In this document: positions 50,761 to 61,500 of the stretch, piece after piece
How positions within the stretch are numbered: the first letter of the stretch is position 1
How the letters are laid out: every line of letters begins with the position of its first letter
Assembly: GCA_016744905.1 (NCBI GenBank)
Contig: JADGDM010000003.1
Coordinates: forward strand, 1 to 64,000
Length of the DNA stretch: 64,000 bases
Source: Sulfurimonadaceae bacterium
GTDB taxonomy: Bacteria > Campylobacterota > Campylobacteria > Campylobacterales > Sulfurimonadaceae
Direction: 5' to 3'
The notes under the pieces: generated by a model
Databases searched by the model: none
What the model saw: only the letters and a program-made list of their open reading frames with translations
Told to the model about the DNA's origin: nothing
Position numbers and translations under genes: made by a program

Positions 50761-53700
50761 CTATAAAGTAGCACTGATGTCTTTATTCTTCTTTTCTTCC
50801 ATATAATCAAGATCGTAGAATTTTCTCATCCACATATCAAGTGGCGCAAAAAACTTATAAATTGCTGGCACGACCAACAGTGTTAATAACATAGATGAAA
50901 TCAATCCACCAACAATAGCCGTAGCCATTGGAGAGTTACTTTCAGAACCTGCACCTGTTGAAAGAACCAACGGTAACATGGCAAAAACCATCGCAATGGT
51001 TGTCATCATAATCGGACGAAGTCTTTTCTCTCCGGCAAGAACAAGAGCTTCACTTACATTTAAACCTTTTTTAAGTTGTTGATTCGCAAAGTCGACTAAA
51101 AGAACCGCATTTTTTCCAACCATACCCATAAGTAAAATAATACCCATCATCGTAAAGAGGTTGAAACTTTTACCGGCTAAGAATAAGGCCAACATAACCC
51201 CAATAAATGACATTGGAAGGGCCACCATAATGATGATTGGTTGAAGCAGTGACTCATAAAGCGCTGCTAAGATGATGTACATCATTAAAAATGCCAAACC
51301 AAAAGCAATTCCAAAGTCTTTACCCATCTTTTTCATCTCTTCAGCCATACCAAGAAGTGTATACTTCATACCATGCATCAGATCATCATCAATACCATTC
51401 ATTGCCACATCAACAGCCTCACCCAGAGGAATACCCGCTAAGTTGGCATTGATAGAGATTTGACGTTGACGGTTATAGTGATTAATAGATACGGGGCCTT
51501 GTGTTTCCACAAAATGTACCAAACCATCCACACTTACATATTCGCCCATCGCACTTTTAACTTCTAAAACTCTTAGGTCATCAATAGTCTTTCTGTACTC
51601 ATCTGCAAAACGCAGTGTAATATCATACTGTTTACCATTTTCTTCATACTGAGAGATCGCTCTATCACTAGAGAGTGCTGTTGCAATTACTGCTGAAATC
51701 TCTTGCGCGCTAACACCCAAGTGACTTGAACTTTCTCGTTTGATATCGATAGAGAGTTCTGGTTTTCCAGACTCAAAGTTGGTACTGACATCAACAATAC
51801 CTTTATGATCTTTCATACGTTTAACAACCTTATCTGCCACCAACTGTAACTCATCAAGATTATCGCCTGAGATCAAGAGTTGAAAAGGTGAATTTGCTCC
51901 CGCACCTTTAATACTTGGAATGTCCGCTACTGCGATACTCTCAAAACCATCAAAGCCCATCAACTCTTCACGCAGTTGCTGAACAATAAACTCTTGGGTT
52001 ACCTCTCTTTTGGTCACATCGCGTAGTTTTACATAAATCTGTGCGCGGTTTGCATCACGTGTTGCATTGTACGCCACCGTTAATGAGGTGTACTCAACAT
52101 ACTCATTTTCACGTGCTTTTTTCGCTATCGCTTCGGTACGTTTATGCATCTCATCTAAACTGACACCAATAGGGGCTTTAAGTGTAATTTCGATCTCACT
52201 TTTATCCTCTTTTGGGGCAAAATCCATTCCAATCATTCCCCCTAAAGAGAGTGAGCTTGCCATAATTATAAATGAGAATAAAATTGTTGTTTTTGCGTAC
52301 TTAATTGTTACACGAACCACCGCTACATAAGCGCGATCAATCGCAACAAAAATTGGCTCAGTTAAATGATAAAATTTCGACTCACCCTTTTGAAGGAGTC
52401 TTGCACTCAGTGCAGGAATTAACATTACCGCTACAAAATAAGAGATAAAAACCCCAATAGCTACCGTAAAGGCAAAAGCATTAAAAAACTGACCTACAAT
52501 ACCACCCATCATAGAAACAGGGATAAATACCGCTAGAAGCATCGCCGAGATCGCAAGAATAGAGAAGGCAATCTCTTTTGTTCCCTCAATCGACGCCTCA
52601 ATTTTTTCCATACCACCTTCCATCTTTTTATAGATGTTTTCAATAACAACAATCGCATCATCAATAAAGATACCAATGGCCAAAGTCAGTCCTAAAAGAC
52701 TCACCTTATTTAAATCATAACCAAACACATCCATCAAGAAAAATGTTCCGATGATAGAGGTTGGAATCGCTACGGCTGAAATAATCGTCGCCGTTAAATT
52801 TCTTAAAAAGAGTAAAACGATAAATACGGCTAAGATCCCGCCATAGATAAGATCAAAAATAACATGATCTAGTGAAGAGATGATAAATTCAGAAGTATCA
52901 TTAAAATATTGCAACTCATACGCATCCCCTAAACGTGCTTCAATATCAGGAATGACCTCTTTAATTTTTTTAATAACATTTAAAGTATTTGCATCAGAAA
53001 TTTTTTGAATCTGTAAAATCACACCTGCTTTTCCATTAAGTGTAGAGATACTTACTGGATCTTTGAGGCCATCTTCAACACGCGCAATATCGCGTAGTTT
53101 CACACCGCTTAATATCTCAAAGTTTTTCAATTCTTCAACACTTGTAGCATTGGCATGTACCGTTACAATAGTTTGAGAATCACCTGAAATCAGTTTACCA
53201 CCACTCATTTTAATATTTGAAGCTTGGATCAGTTGTTTAAACTCCAGCGCGCTGATGCCATACTTTCTAAGCATAAACGGCTCTGGATAGATACGAATCT
53301 GGCGGTCTTGGTAACCAATAACATTGATATTACCAACCCCATTTTGACGCTCAATCATCGGTTTAACAACCTCATCAACACTTAACATCAACTTATTAAT
53401 GCTAACCTTATCAGAAGCCACAAATAGTGAAAGAACAGGAGATGCACCGATGTCAAGTTTAGAGACAATTGGCTTCTCAATATCACTACCTAGATTGATA
53501 GCAGAAATCTTATCACGTACCGAGTTGGTCGCTTCAATAACATCTACTTCCATATCAAAAATCAATGTTACAACAGAGACATTTTCATTACTGGTTGATT
53601 GAAGTTTATCCAGACCTGCAACAGAAGAGACAGCCTCTTCTATTTTCTCTGTAACTTTTGACTCAACCGTCTTTGGATCAGCACCATAATAAAAGGTCTG

Positions 53701-53835
53701 TACCGAGACAATCGGAAAATCTACTTTTGGGAAAAGTACCGTATTCATCTGCTTGAAGCTCATCATCCCAAAAATAATGAGAGAGAGGAACAACATCAAT
53801 GTTGTAATCGGTCTTTTAATTGCAAATGCATACAT
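50761..53835 (-). CDS. RND efflux pump inner-membrane subunit
   Basis: 1024 residues, the normal length of HAE1-type RND pumps. N-terminal helix MYAFAIKRPITTLMLFLSLIIFGMMSFKQ, periplasmic loops starting after about 35 and 560, and the proton-relay region LGLTLAIGIFIDDAIVVIENIYKKME with paired Asp residues. It forms a tripartite efflux system with the two upstream genes. Start overlaps the membrane-fusion gene by one base. Drug or lipid substrates cannot be read from sequence; the flanking desaturases suggest fatty-acid or membrane-stress agents. Confidence 0.9.
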   Translation of the reverse strand: MYAFAIKRPITTLMLFLSLIIFGMMSFKQMNTVLFPKVDFPIVSVQTFYYGADPKTVESKVTEKIEEAVSSVAGLDKLQSTSNENVSVVTLIFDMEVDVIEATNSVRDKISAINLGSDIEKPIVSKLDIGASPVLSLFVASDKVSINKLMLSVDEVVKPMIERQNGVGNINVIGYQDRQIRIYPEPFMLRKYGISALEFKQLIQASNIKMSGGKLISGDSQTIVTVHANATSVEELKNFEILSGVKLRDIARVEDGLKDPVSISTLNGKAGVILQIQKISDANTLNVIKKIKEVIPDIEARLGDAYELQYFNDTSEFIISSLDHVIFDLIYGGILAVFIVLLFLRNLTATIISAVAIPTSIIGTFFLMDVFGYDLNKVSLLGLTLAIGIFIDDAIVVIENIYKKMEGGMEKIEASIEGTKEIAFSILAISAMLLAVFIPVSMMGGIVGQFFNAFAFTVAIGVFISYFVAVMLIPALSARLLQKGESKFYHLTEPIFVAIDRAYVAVVRVTIKYAKTTILFSFIIMASSLSLGGMIGMDFAPKEDKSEIEITLKAPIGVSLDEMHKRTEAIAKKARENEYVEYTSLTVAYNATRDANRAQIYVKLRDVTKREVTQEFIVQQLREELMGFDGFESIAVADIPSIKGAGANSPFQLLISGDNLDELQLVADKVVKRMKDHKGIVDVSTNFESGKPELSIDIKRESSSHLGVSAQEISAVIATALSSDRAISQYEENGKQYDITLRFADEYRKTIDDLRVLEVKSAMGEYVSVDGLVHFVETQGPVSINHYNRQRQISINANLAGIPLGEAVDVAMNGIDDDLMHGMKYTLLGMAEEMKKMGKDFGIAFGLAFLMMYIILAALYESLLQPIIIMVALPMSFIGVMLALFLAGKSFNLFTMMGIILLMGMVGKNAVLLVDFANQQLKKGLNVSEALVLAGEKRLRPIMMTTIAMVFAMLPLVLSTGAGSESNSPMATAIVGGLISSMLLTLLVVPAIYKFFAPLDMWMRKFYDLDYMEEKKNKDISATL

Positions 53836-54584
53836 TATTTAACCTTTATCATTCCATGACCAAAAAGTCCAACTCTTAAAGAGTCAACTGCCACTTCCGC
53901 TTTAATAGAACGTTTTTTAGCATTAATAGTTGGATAAATTTTAGTAATTTTTGCACTCAATTTTTCATCTATACCATCAACACTATAAACAAACGCTTGT
54001 CCTAATTTAACATCTTTCCAATACTTTTCATCAACTTCAACAATTAATTTTTGACGTGTTGGATTCATCATCGTAAAAAGTGTGCCCATTTTTGCGGAAC
54101 TCACCCCATCACCCACTTCAATCATCTTACCTGTAATTTGACCATTGTAAGGTGCACGCAGTATCGTTTTAGAGAGTTTTTCTTTAATTAAAACCAAGTT
54201 TACTTTTGCATTTTCGAGTTCAAGTTGAGCGCGCTCATAAGCTGAACTGTATTGGTCATACTGACCCTCATCAATCACTGACTTTACTTGTGTAAAACGC
54301 TCATAAGATTTTTTTGCATACTTTAAATTAAGTTCAGCAAGCTTCACTTGGGACTGTGCCAATTTTACTGATGATTCTAACTCATCATTATCTAAAGAAA
54401 GTAAGACCTGACCTTTTTTCACTCTATCCCCAACATCTACATATACTGACTCAACAATCCCTGTTGAAGAGAGTACTAAAGATGACTTTTTCTCTGCTTC
54501 TACACTAAATGTTGCATAGATATCTTGTGCACTTAAGGCACTACTTAATAAGGCTGTTGCCAATAATATATTTAATTTTCTCAT
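53835..54584 (-). CDS. Membrane-fusion (periplasmic adaptor) protein
   Basis: 249 residues with signal peptide (LNILLATALLSSALSAQD). Typical adaptor features are the lipoyl half TGIVESVYVDVGDRVKKGQVLLSLD, a coiled coil (about 65-130), the second lipoyl half ILRAPYNGQITGKMIEVGDGV and a beta-barrel domain. It is shorter than most MFPs (usually about 350), lacking most of the membrane-proximal domain. It overlaps the outer-membrane gene by four bases and the RND gene by one. Confidence 0.88.
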   Translation of the reverse strand: MRKLNILLATALLSSALSAQDIYATFSVEAEKKSSLVLSSTGIVESVYVDVGDRVKKGQVLLSLDNDELESSVKLAQSQVKLAELNLKYAKKSYERFTQVKSVIDEGQYDQYSSAYERAQLELENAKVNLVLIKEKLSKTILRAPYNGQITGKMIEVGDGVSSAKMGTLFTMMNPTRQKLIVEVDEKYWKDVKLGQAFVYSVDGIDEKLSAKITKIYPTINAKKRSIKAEVAVDSLRVGLFGHGMIKVK

Positions 54585-55834
54585 TTTATAAAATCCTTTA
54601 CGTCAAATCCTGCGTAGAAATAGTAGCGTGCATATGAAATCTCTAAAGCACCGAGTGCACGGTTGTATTGTGCTTGAGAGTCTGTTAGTTGTGTAAGTGC
54701 GTCAAGATATTTAACATAATCAACCACTCTTGCCTTATATTTTGCATCAATAATATCAAAGGTTTTTTGCGACGCTTCTTGAGAAGCTTTGGCTGATTTA
54801 ATCAATGATTCAGAACGTTTGATACCGCGTTGAGCCAATTTCAAGTCGGCTGTCGCTGATTTTCTTTGATACGCTAAATTTGCCTTTAGTGCACTTTGTT
54901 CTGCCAAAATAGCTTGACGTTGATCTGAAGCTGCCCCATAATCAAATACATTTAGACTAAGATTCAAACTTGCTTTGTTTTGTAGTTCTGGAAACTCGAT
55001 AGGAATATTTCCAAAAGAGAGATCTTGATAATTCATATAGCTCATAGTGTCATTAAAAGTAATACTTGGATATTTCACACTATTGGCCTGTTCTGCCTTA
55101 TAACCTAAAGAGCTACTTTGTGATGCTAAAGCTTTTAAAGAATCAAGCTCTTGAACATCCTCGTAATCTGGTGCGGATATAGAACTGTTATCAATATTTT
55201 CAACCACCACATTTGTGAGTGTATATAACTGTGCTGTTGCTTCATCACTGTTATAAAGAAGTGATTCCATTGCATAGTCAGTGTTTGCTATAGCTGCTTT
55301 AATTCGCTCGACATTGTCTTCACTAATTAACTTCGCTTGAAAAAATTGTTCTTGTCTTTTTAACTGCTCGTTTAACTGCTCTTTTGTCTGCTTCAGCGCT
55401 TTAATGTCTGCTTGAATATTTTTCAAACCAAAATAGAGTGAACTTACATTTAAAGAGACCTGCTTTTGAATATCTACTAAAGAGTGATTAGAGGATTTTT
55501 TAAGTTCTGTTTTCTCATCTAAAAGATTTTCTCGTTTAAAACCATCAAGTAATACAATATTTACCTGTGCTTGGGCGCTATATATCTGACCTGCATCAAA
55601 AGGGCCTTTTGCAAATACATCGTTATTTGCATTGTATTGCGCGCCTGCACCTAAGTCTATACGTGGAAAATATGATGACCTTGCAGCCTCATATCCCTTT
55701 TCACTAGAGACAACTTTTTGCTTGTATATCTCTACCAATTCATTCTCTTGTGCTTTTTCAATCAACATACTCAAATCATTTTGAGCCTGTAGTGAAGCAA
55801 ATAAGCCAAGAAAAAGAAAAACTGATTTTTTCAT
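54581..55834 (-). CDS. TolC-family outer-membrane efflux protein
   Basis: 417 residues with signal peptide (KSVFLFLGLFASLQAQ). Two outer-membrane-efflux repeats are visible, one before and one after about residue 215, with long amphipathic helices (LEQTKEQLNEQLKRQEQFFQAKLI and SEARQAILAEQSALKANLAY-like segments) and the C-terminal YNRALGALEISYARYYFYAG. It forms the exit channel of the efflux complex. It starts two bases after the TetR gene stop. Confidence 0.9.
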   Translation of the reverse strand: MKKSVFLFLGLFASLQAQNDLSMLIEKAQENELVEIYKQKVVSSEKGYEAARSSYFPRIDLGAGAQYNANNDVFAKGPFDAGQIYSAQAQVNIVLLDGFKRENLLDEKTELKKSSNHSLVDIQKQVSLNVSSLYFGLKNIQADIKALKQTKEQLNEQLKRQEQFFQAKLISEDNVERIKAAIANTDYAMESLLYNSDEATAQLYTLTNVVVENIDNSSISAPDYEDVQELDSLKALASQSSSLGYKAEQANSVKYPSITFNDTMSYMNYQDLSFGNIPIEFPELQNKASLNLSLNVFDYGAASDQRQAILAEQSALKANLAYQRKSATADLKLAQRGIKRSESLIKSAKASQEASQKTFDIIDAKYKARVVDYVKYLDALTQLTDSQAQYNRALGALEISYARYYFYAGFDVKDFIK

Positions 55835-55836
55835 TC

Positions 55837-56412
55837 CTACCCCTTTATCATTTTAATAAATAAATTACAGATCTCTTCTGCTTTTCCATCTAAACTAATT
55901 TCATCTTCTAACCAACGTAACATATAAGCATTGGTCATTGAGTTAAACAGATAAACCAACTGCATACTCTCTATATCTACTTTTTTTTCTACTTCCACTA
56001 ACTTTTCAAAGAGTTTATATATTTTTTGCATAGACTCTTTATGAATCACTTGCGTTGACTCAAAGAAAAACGGATTACTCAGTGCACTGCTTTGAATACA
56101 GATACGTTTTTGTTTCATAACCTCAAACTTCATTCTAGTTGTAATCAATAAAAGTTGTTCGAAATCTTTATGCTCTTCAATCAATCCAACCAGTACTTCG
56201 TGAAAAGCATCAATATCATTTTTCATACACGCATGATGAAGACCTTCTTTAGATTCAAAATACGCATAAATTGTTCCGACTGATACACCTACGTCTTTAG
56301 CCAATTCAGAAACTTTCAGCTCCTCAAAACCGACCATATCAAACATCTGACTTGCCTTTTCTAAGATCAAATCCGCTTTCATTTGCTTCATTTTTTCATT
56401 TAACTTTGGCAT
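55837..56412 (-). CDS. TetR-family transcriptional repressor
   Basis: 191 residues from ATG 56412 (GAGAGGAG about nine bases upstream); the longer frame to 56442 has no ribosome site. The helix-turn-helix is KVSELAKDVGVSVGTIYAYFESKEGLHHAC. The C-terminal ligand domain is unassigned. It is the first gene of the TolC-MFP-RND operon and is divergent from the 56573 desaturase, so it probably represses its own operon and possibly the desaturase through the palindrome at 56462. The divergent TetR/desaturase pair is similar in arrangement to DesT of Pseudomonas, which senses acyl-chain state; that is inference. Confidence 0.88.
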   Translation of the reverse strand: MPKLNEKMKQMKADLILEKASQMFDMVGFEELKVSELAKDVGVSVGTIYAYFESKEGLHHACMKNDIDAFHEVLVGLIEEHKDFEQLLLITTRMKFEVMKQKRICIQSSALSNPFFFESTQVIHKESMQKIYKLFEKLVEVEKKVDIESMQLVYLFNSMTNAYMLRWLEDEISLDGKAEEICNLFIKMIKG

Positions 56413-56461
56413 GCTGACTCCTCTCTCATTTCTAATCTTCACAGTTTAGTTGTTTATTTAT

Positions 56462-56484
56462 TAAAATGAACTTAATTCATTTTA
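56462..56484. promoter_or_regulatory. Palindromic operator candidate between TetR and desaturase genes
   Basis: Perfect nine-base arms TAAAATGAA / TTCATTTTA around CTTAA. Two related shorter sites follow: TTCA-TTAAG-TGAA at about 56494-56506 and TTGA-T-TCAA at 56508-56516. The 160-base gap holds no gene. Symmetry and position fit a TetR operator. Confidence 0.6.
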
Positions 56485-56572
56485 TGACTACTATTCATTA
56501 AGTGAAATTGATTCAACTGATTCTTTTTAAGTCTAAAAAGATAAAATTACATAATTATTTTAAGGAAATATT

Positions 56573-57565
56573 TTGCCAGCAATTAAAGAAGATTTTGAAA
56601 CAAAAAAAGAGATAGACAAAGAGTTATTTAACAAATTCACTAAAGAGATGAAGGAGAAGGGTTTACTTGATAAAACCCCTATTCGAGGGACTATTGAAAT
56701 GGGTATTGAGATAAGTGGTTACGCATTATTTCTCTATTTTATCGCCGATGTTAGTCCGATTATTGCAGGCCTATTTTGGGTGCTTTTGACCTTACGATCA
56801 ACATATATCGTACATGATTTATTACACAGACAGTACTTTTCTCGAACAACGGGAAATAAATTGGGTCTTATTTTTGGAAATTTAACCCTAGGACTTTCTG
56901 GAAAGTGGTGGGATAGAGAACACAATGTTATGCATCACACTTACACCAATTCAGCACTCAAAGATGGAGATGTTCAAGGTTTTGGTGGAGGTATCATTGG
57001 TGAGCACAACTTCTATAAAATTTTACACCGTTACCAACATATCGTTTTTTATACTCTACTTCCCGTCATTTATTTTAGTTTTGTTTATCAATCTTATAAA
57101 TTTGCTTTTGAAAACAAAAATTGGACGGAACTTCTCTTTTTAGTATTACACCTGATATTACCAGCGTATGTTATTACTGCATTATCTGGAACTGACGCTG
57201 CTATTGTTCTTGCTATTCACTATTTTGGTTATGGATTTATGTTGGCCATGACAACGATTACCAATCATATTGGAATGCCTATTCTTTTTGGTGATGATTA
57301 CAAGAAGTTAAGTTGGATGGATCTTCAAACCAAGGGAAGTCGTAATGTAAATGGTGGCTTATTTATTCACTATGTTTATGGTGGACTTAATACACAAGTA
57401 GAACACCATATTTTTCCACAAGCCTCACGTTTTCAACTGCTTAAAGTAGCAAGTCATACTAAAAAATTCTGTGAAGACAATGGCTACACTTACTACTCAA
57501 CTTCTGCATGGACAGCCTATAAAGAGATTTATGTTTATCTTAAAGATTTGAGATATAGAGGCTAA
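56573..57565 (+). CDS. Membrane fatty-acid desaturase
   Basis: 330 residues from TTG 56573, with AAGGAA five bases upstream. The histidine boxes are HDLLHRQYF (HxxxH), HNVMHHTYTN (HxxHH) and QVEHHIFPQ (QxxHH). Four helices in two pairs. It inserts a double bond into acyl chains, an O2-dependent reaction. It differs clearly from the other desaturase (no charged extension, different boxes). Its stop overlaps the rnhA start (TAATG). It shares the gap with the TetR gene and is probably regulated there. Confidence 0.88.
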   Translation: MPAIKEDFETKKEIDKELFNKFTKEMKEKGLLDKTPIRGTIEMGIEISGYALFLYFIADVSPIIAGLFWVLLTLRSTYIVHDLLHRQYFSRTTGNKLGLIFGNLTLGLSGKWWDREHNVMHHTYTNSALKDGDVQGFGGGIIGEHNFYKILHRYQHIVFYTLLPVIYFSFVYQSYKFAFENKNWTELLFLVLHLILPAYVITALSGTDAAIVLAIHYFGYGFMLAMTTITNHIGMPILFGDDYKKLSWMDLQTKGSRNVNGGLFIHYVYGGLNTQVEHHIFPQASRFQLLKVASHTKKFCEDNGYTYYSTSAWTAYKEIYVYLKDLRYRG

Positions 57566-58374
57566 TGCAAGTTATCACAAAAGAGTTTTTATCACTCGGT
57601 TTGGGTAAAGCCAGCGCGCCCAATGAGTCACAACTTATCTTACTTAAATTAGATGAGAGTGAAGGTGAAAATTTTGAAGAACTCTGCGTAGGTCAGCAAC
57701 TCTCCGATGCAAGCGCAGAACTTTTTGTTCTCCTTAAAGGCATCAAAGCCAAAAGTAATCAAGAAAAGATTATCACCAACTACAAAGCCCTACAAAAATT
57801 CAGAAAAACTCCACAAACCGGTGCATCTGTACAAGCAGTAAAAGCACCTATTCTTAGCGGTGATATCTTTATCTACTGTGATGGAGGGTGTTCACCCAAC
57901 CCAGGTCAATCAGGCTCAGGGGTAGCGATATACCGTGGTGGTCAAGTCAGCGCGCTGTGGTATGGTCTCTATGAGCCCATGGGTACCAACAACACTGCTG
58001 AACTTGGCGCGCTATATCAGTCACTACTAATTGCAAAAGAAGAATCTGAAGCAGGAAATAAGGTCGAAATAAAATGTGATTCGATGTACTCTATCAACTG
58101 TATCAAAACATGGGCCGTTGGTTGGGAAAAAAAGGGATGGACTAAAAAAGGTGGTGAGATTAAAAACCTCGAAATCATTCAAAAAAGCTATCATCTATAC
58201 AACACCATCAAAACAAAAATCGAACTCTCTCATATCAAAGCCCACGCAGGACTAGAGGGTAATGAATTGGCTGATAGAATGACTGTCTATGCCAGAGAGA
58301 TGAAAAACCCTGAATTTGTACAGTATGAAGAGATCATTGATGTGCAAGAAATTTTAAGTATGCGCTCTGGCTAA
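57565..58374 (+). CDS. rnhA: Ribonuclease HI with N-terminal extension
   Basis: 269 residues. The C-terminal about 165 residues are RNase HI with all four catalytic acids: YCDGGCSPNPG, NTAELGAL, KCDSMYSIN and GNELADRM. It removes RNA from RNA/DNA hybrids. The extra N-terminal about 95 residues (VITKEFLSLGLGKASAP through TNYKALQKFRKTPQ) are not the caulimovirus-type hybrid-binding domain and I do not recognise them. It starts inside the desaturase stop (TAATG), so it shares that transcript. Confidence 0.9.
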   Translation: MQVITKEFLSLGLGKASAPNESQLILLKLDESEGENFEELCVGQQLSDASAELFVLLKGIKAKSNQEKIITNYKALQKFRKTPQTGASVQAVKAPILSGDIFIYCDGGCSPNPGQSGSGVAIYRGGQVSALWYGLYEPMGTNNTAELGALYQSLLIAKEESEAGNKVEIKCDSMYSINCIKTWAVGWEKKGWTKKGGEIKNLEIIQKSYHLYNTIKTKIELSHIKAHAGLEGNELADRMTVYAREMKNPEFVQYEEIIDVQEILSMRSG

Positions 58375-58375
58375 T

Positions 58376-58468
58376 TTAAGTATTGGCCGTCATTAAAAAT
58401 AGTGCAATAAACGCAAACGAGACTACCGCCCACGATATAACACCCTCATATATTTTATCAGTTTTCAT
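58376..58468 (-). CDS. 30-residue single-helix membrane microprotein
   Basis: 31 codons with an ideal ribosome site (AAGGAG, six bases before ATG) and a hydrophobic helix (VISWAVVSFAFIALFLM) after a charged start (MKTDKIYEG). It ends one base after the convergent rnhA stop. It lies downstream of ccsBA on the same strand, but after that gene's hairpin at 58544. Similar in size to small subunits of membrane oxidases such as CcoQ or CydX, but no signature confirms this. Function unknown. Confidence 0.65.
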   Translation of the reverse strand: MKTDKIYEGVISWAVVSFAFIALFLMTANT

Positions 58469-58543
58469 AATTAACTCCTTATCTTTGATAGAAGAAGTTT
58501 AGTCGTATAAAATGTATATATTGTGTGAAAGAATAAAAGAAGG

Positions 58544-58565
58544 TAACCCGATTAAAATCGGGTTA
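58544..58565 (-). terminator. Hairpin terminator after ccsBA
   Basis: Perfect ten-base stem TAACCCGATT / AATCGGGTTA with a two-base nominal loop, 12 bases after the ccsBA stop. On the minus strand it is followed by CCTTCTTTTATTC, a moderate T-rich tail. Confidence 0.65.
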
Positions 58566-58576
58566 TGAAAGAGCGC

Positions 58577-61500
58577 TTATTTAGCCAACTTTCTTTTTGT
58601 CCATGCTAGAAAGATAATGGCAAAAACAATTGCGTATGACCAAGGCACAAAGTCAGGAACAGGTACTGGGTCACCTTTAGCGTATGAGTGAAGACCTGCA
58701 AGGTAGTAGTTTACTCCAAAGTAGGTCATCAATACCGTCGTAAATGACAGTAGTGAGATGGCTGCAAAACTAAATGCTGAGTAGATTGCTTTAATAAACC
58801 TCAAGTGAATAACTACAGCGTACACTAAAATAGTTACTAAGGCCCAAGTCTCTTTTGGATCCCAACCCCAGTAACGTCCCCATGACTCATTTGCCCAGAC
58901 ACCACCAAGAAAGTTACCGACAGTTAACATCACCAGACCGATCATCAGACCCATTTCATTAACAGCGTTAAGCTCTTTGATGGCTAAAGAGATATGTTTC
59001 TCATTGTTAGGTGTTTTCAAGATGAATAAAATCAAAACGATAAATCCAAGTAGCGCGCCGAGTGCTAAGAAACCATATGATGCAGTAATCATTGATACAT
59101 GAATACTTAACCAGTATGATTTAAGCACCGGTACCAGGTTGGTGATTTGTGGATCCATCCAGTTTAGATGTGCCACAAACAAGATAAGACCCGCAAGGAT
59201 ACCCGTTGCCGCCATCGACATGGTCGAGGTGCGTGAGAAGATAAACCCAGCCAGAACGGTTGCCCATGAGATATAAATCATCGACTCATATCCATTTGAC
59301 CATGGTGCGTGACCTGATACATACCATCTGATAGCCAAACCAAGCGTATGGGCGGCAAATAGAACTACTGTTAAGTAAAAAGTTCCTTTTGCTGCCCAAT
59401 CAATATTTAGCGTTGGTTTCAAGATTTTAGTAAATGATAAAATCAGAAGAACAAATCCAAGTAAAAAATAGGCAGGCCAAATACGTTCAAAGATATTGGC
59501 ATGATTTTGCCAAATTTCTAAATCCAACTTATCTTGTTCTGGATACACTGCTGCACCCATCTCTCTTTGATACTCAGCAATCCTCTCTAAAGCACTGTCT
59601 GCTTTAGTAAAGTCACCACTGGCAATGCCCTCATCCATCGCAGAAAAATAGTTGATTGCCACTTCACGAATTTTACCTGTTTGAGAAGCGTCAAATGTCT
59701 GTAGTGCTTCCACTGTATCAGACCATTTATTACCAAGGTCTTCTGCTTTTGGATAGATTTTAAACAGTGAACCAGTATACACCATATAAGAGATATTTAC
59801 ACGTTCATCAACTTTTAAAAGTGCCTTGTCTAGTTTATTACGTTTTGACGGTTTTTTACGAATGGCTTCTTCTACATACTTACCTATTTTATAACCACGA
59901 ATCTCTTCAGGCGCTTCAAAAAAGTCTGAAAATGATGCTGTTTTATCAGACTCAGGAATCCCTAAAATTTTATTAATCTCTTTATCTGAAGTCTTAATAA
60001 GTTTAATCTCTCTGTAGGCTTCTGGACGAACCATCATGCCAAGAACAATTTGATTGGCATTGAGACCCAACATACTGTTTTTACGGTAAAGCTTATTAAC
60101 AATTTCTAAGGTTAAAGTGTCCAGTGGCTTCATACGTCCACTTGCGTCTTGAGTAACAAGTTGTGCAAATTTATTCGCATGATCTTTATCAATGGCTTTA
60201 ATTGTTTTAATGATTGGATTAACTTCTTCTGCATGCGTTTGCGTTGAACCCATCATTAATACTAAGGCTACCAAAAGTGTAGAAAGTGCACTGCGTGTAC
60301 TTGATTTTTTTGCCAAGTCATTAAGTTTTCTATAACGACCATTAGACATAAACAGTGCTCCAAACATACCAATCGCTAAAAGAGCGTATCCAATATACGT
60401 TGGTAATGTTCCAGGATCATTATTCACCGAAAGAATAGTTCCACGCTCATCTTGATCGTAAGAAGATTGAAAAAATCTGTAACCACGGTGTTCTAAGATG
60501 TTGTTCATAAAGATACGGTACGGCATATTTATTCCCTCTTCCTTATCTATCAACGTCACTTCACTGGCATACGATGATGGAGACATAGAGCCAGGATAAC
60601 GATCCAGTTGAAAGTCTTCTAGTTTAATCGAAAATGGGACCGTTAACATTTTGGCGCCATAAGCAATAGAGACTTTAAGATCTCCTAGCATAAAGACATT
60701 GGCCTCACCAATGCTTCCTTTAGAACCAAAGATATAGGCATTTTGAGTGCCTACACTGCTACTTACTTGGAAATAGTACGCATCATTTCCGCCACCCATA
60801 GGGCTGTCTAAAGTGTGTGCTACCAATGTCTTTCGTGCATTTTTATAGAAAGTTCTCATTACAAAGTTGGTATTCATCTCTGTAAAAAGTGTTCTATTAA
60901 CTAAAGGTTCTTCATCATTCGCAGGTAGTTCTCCTGTAGTTTGATCATCCATTTTAAGATACTTAATAGTTTTAGCATGTCCCATATACAGTTGATCATC
61001 TTTAACGTATATCGAGATCACTTCTTTACCAGTAAACTCTTTTCCGCTTTGAAAATCAAGCACAATTTCTGCATTTTCATACACATCACCCAATTCTAAT
61101 TGAATACTTTGTGCAGCGCCATTACCCGTCACCATTAGGTCGACAAATGGTTTTCCATTTTTATCTTCAACAATTGAGTAAGCGGCATTTGGAAGGTATT
61201 CAAGCAGTTCAAATTTTACATTTTCTGAACCCAATGTTAAAGTAGTATCAAAACTATTTTTTGAGTATTTTGAAAAAAGGTGTTCTTGTTCAAACACCTC
61301 TTTATCTGCACCCTTAGAGATTTCAAACTGTAAAAATGGTTCAGCACTGATCATCTTATTTTGAGTTTGACCTTCACGTATGTGCATCGTCCCTTCAAAG
61401 CCAACATAACGTGTGACTGCCGCACCAAAAAGGATAATGAAAAATGAAGCATGAAACATAAAGACTAAGGCCTTAGATTTTTTATACATTTTAAAGTTCA

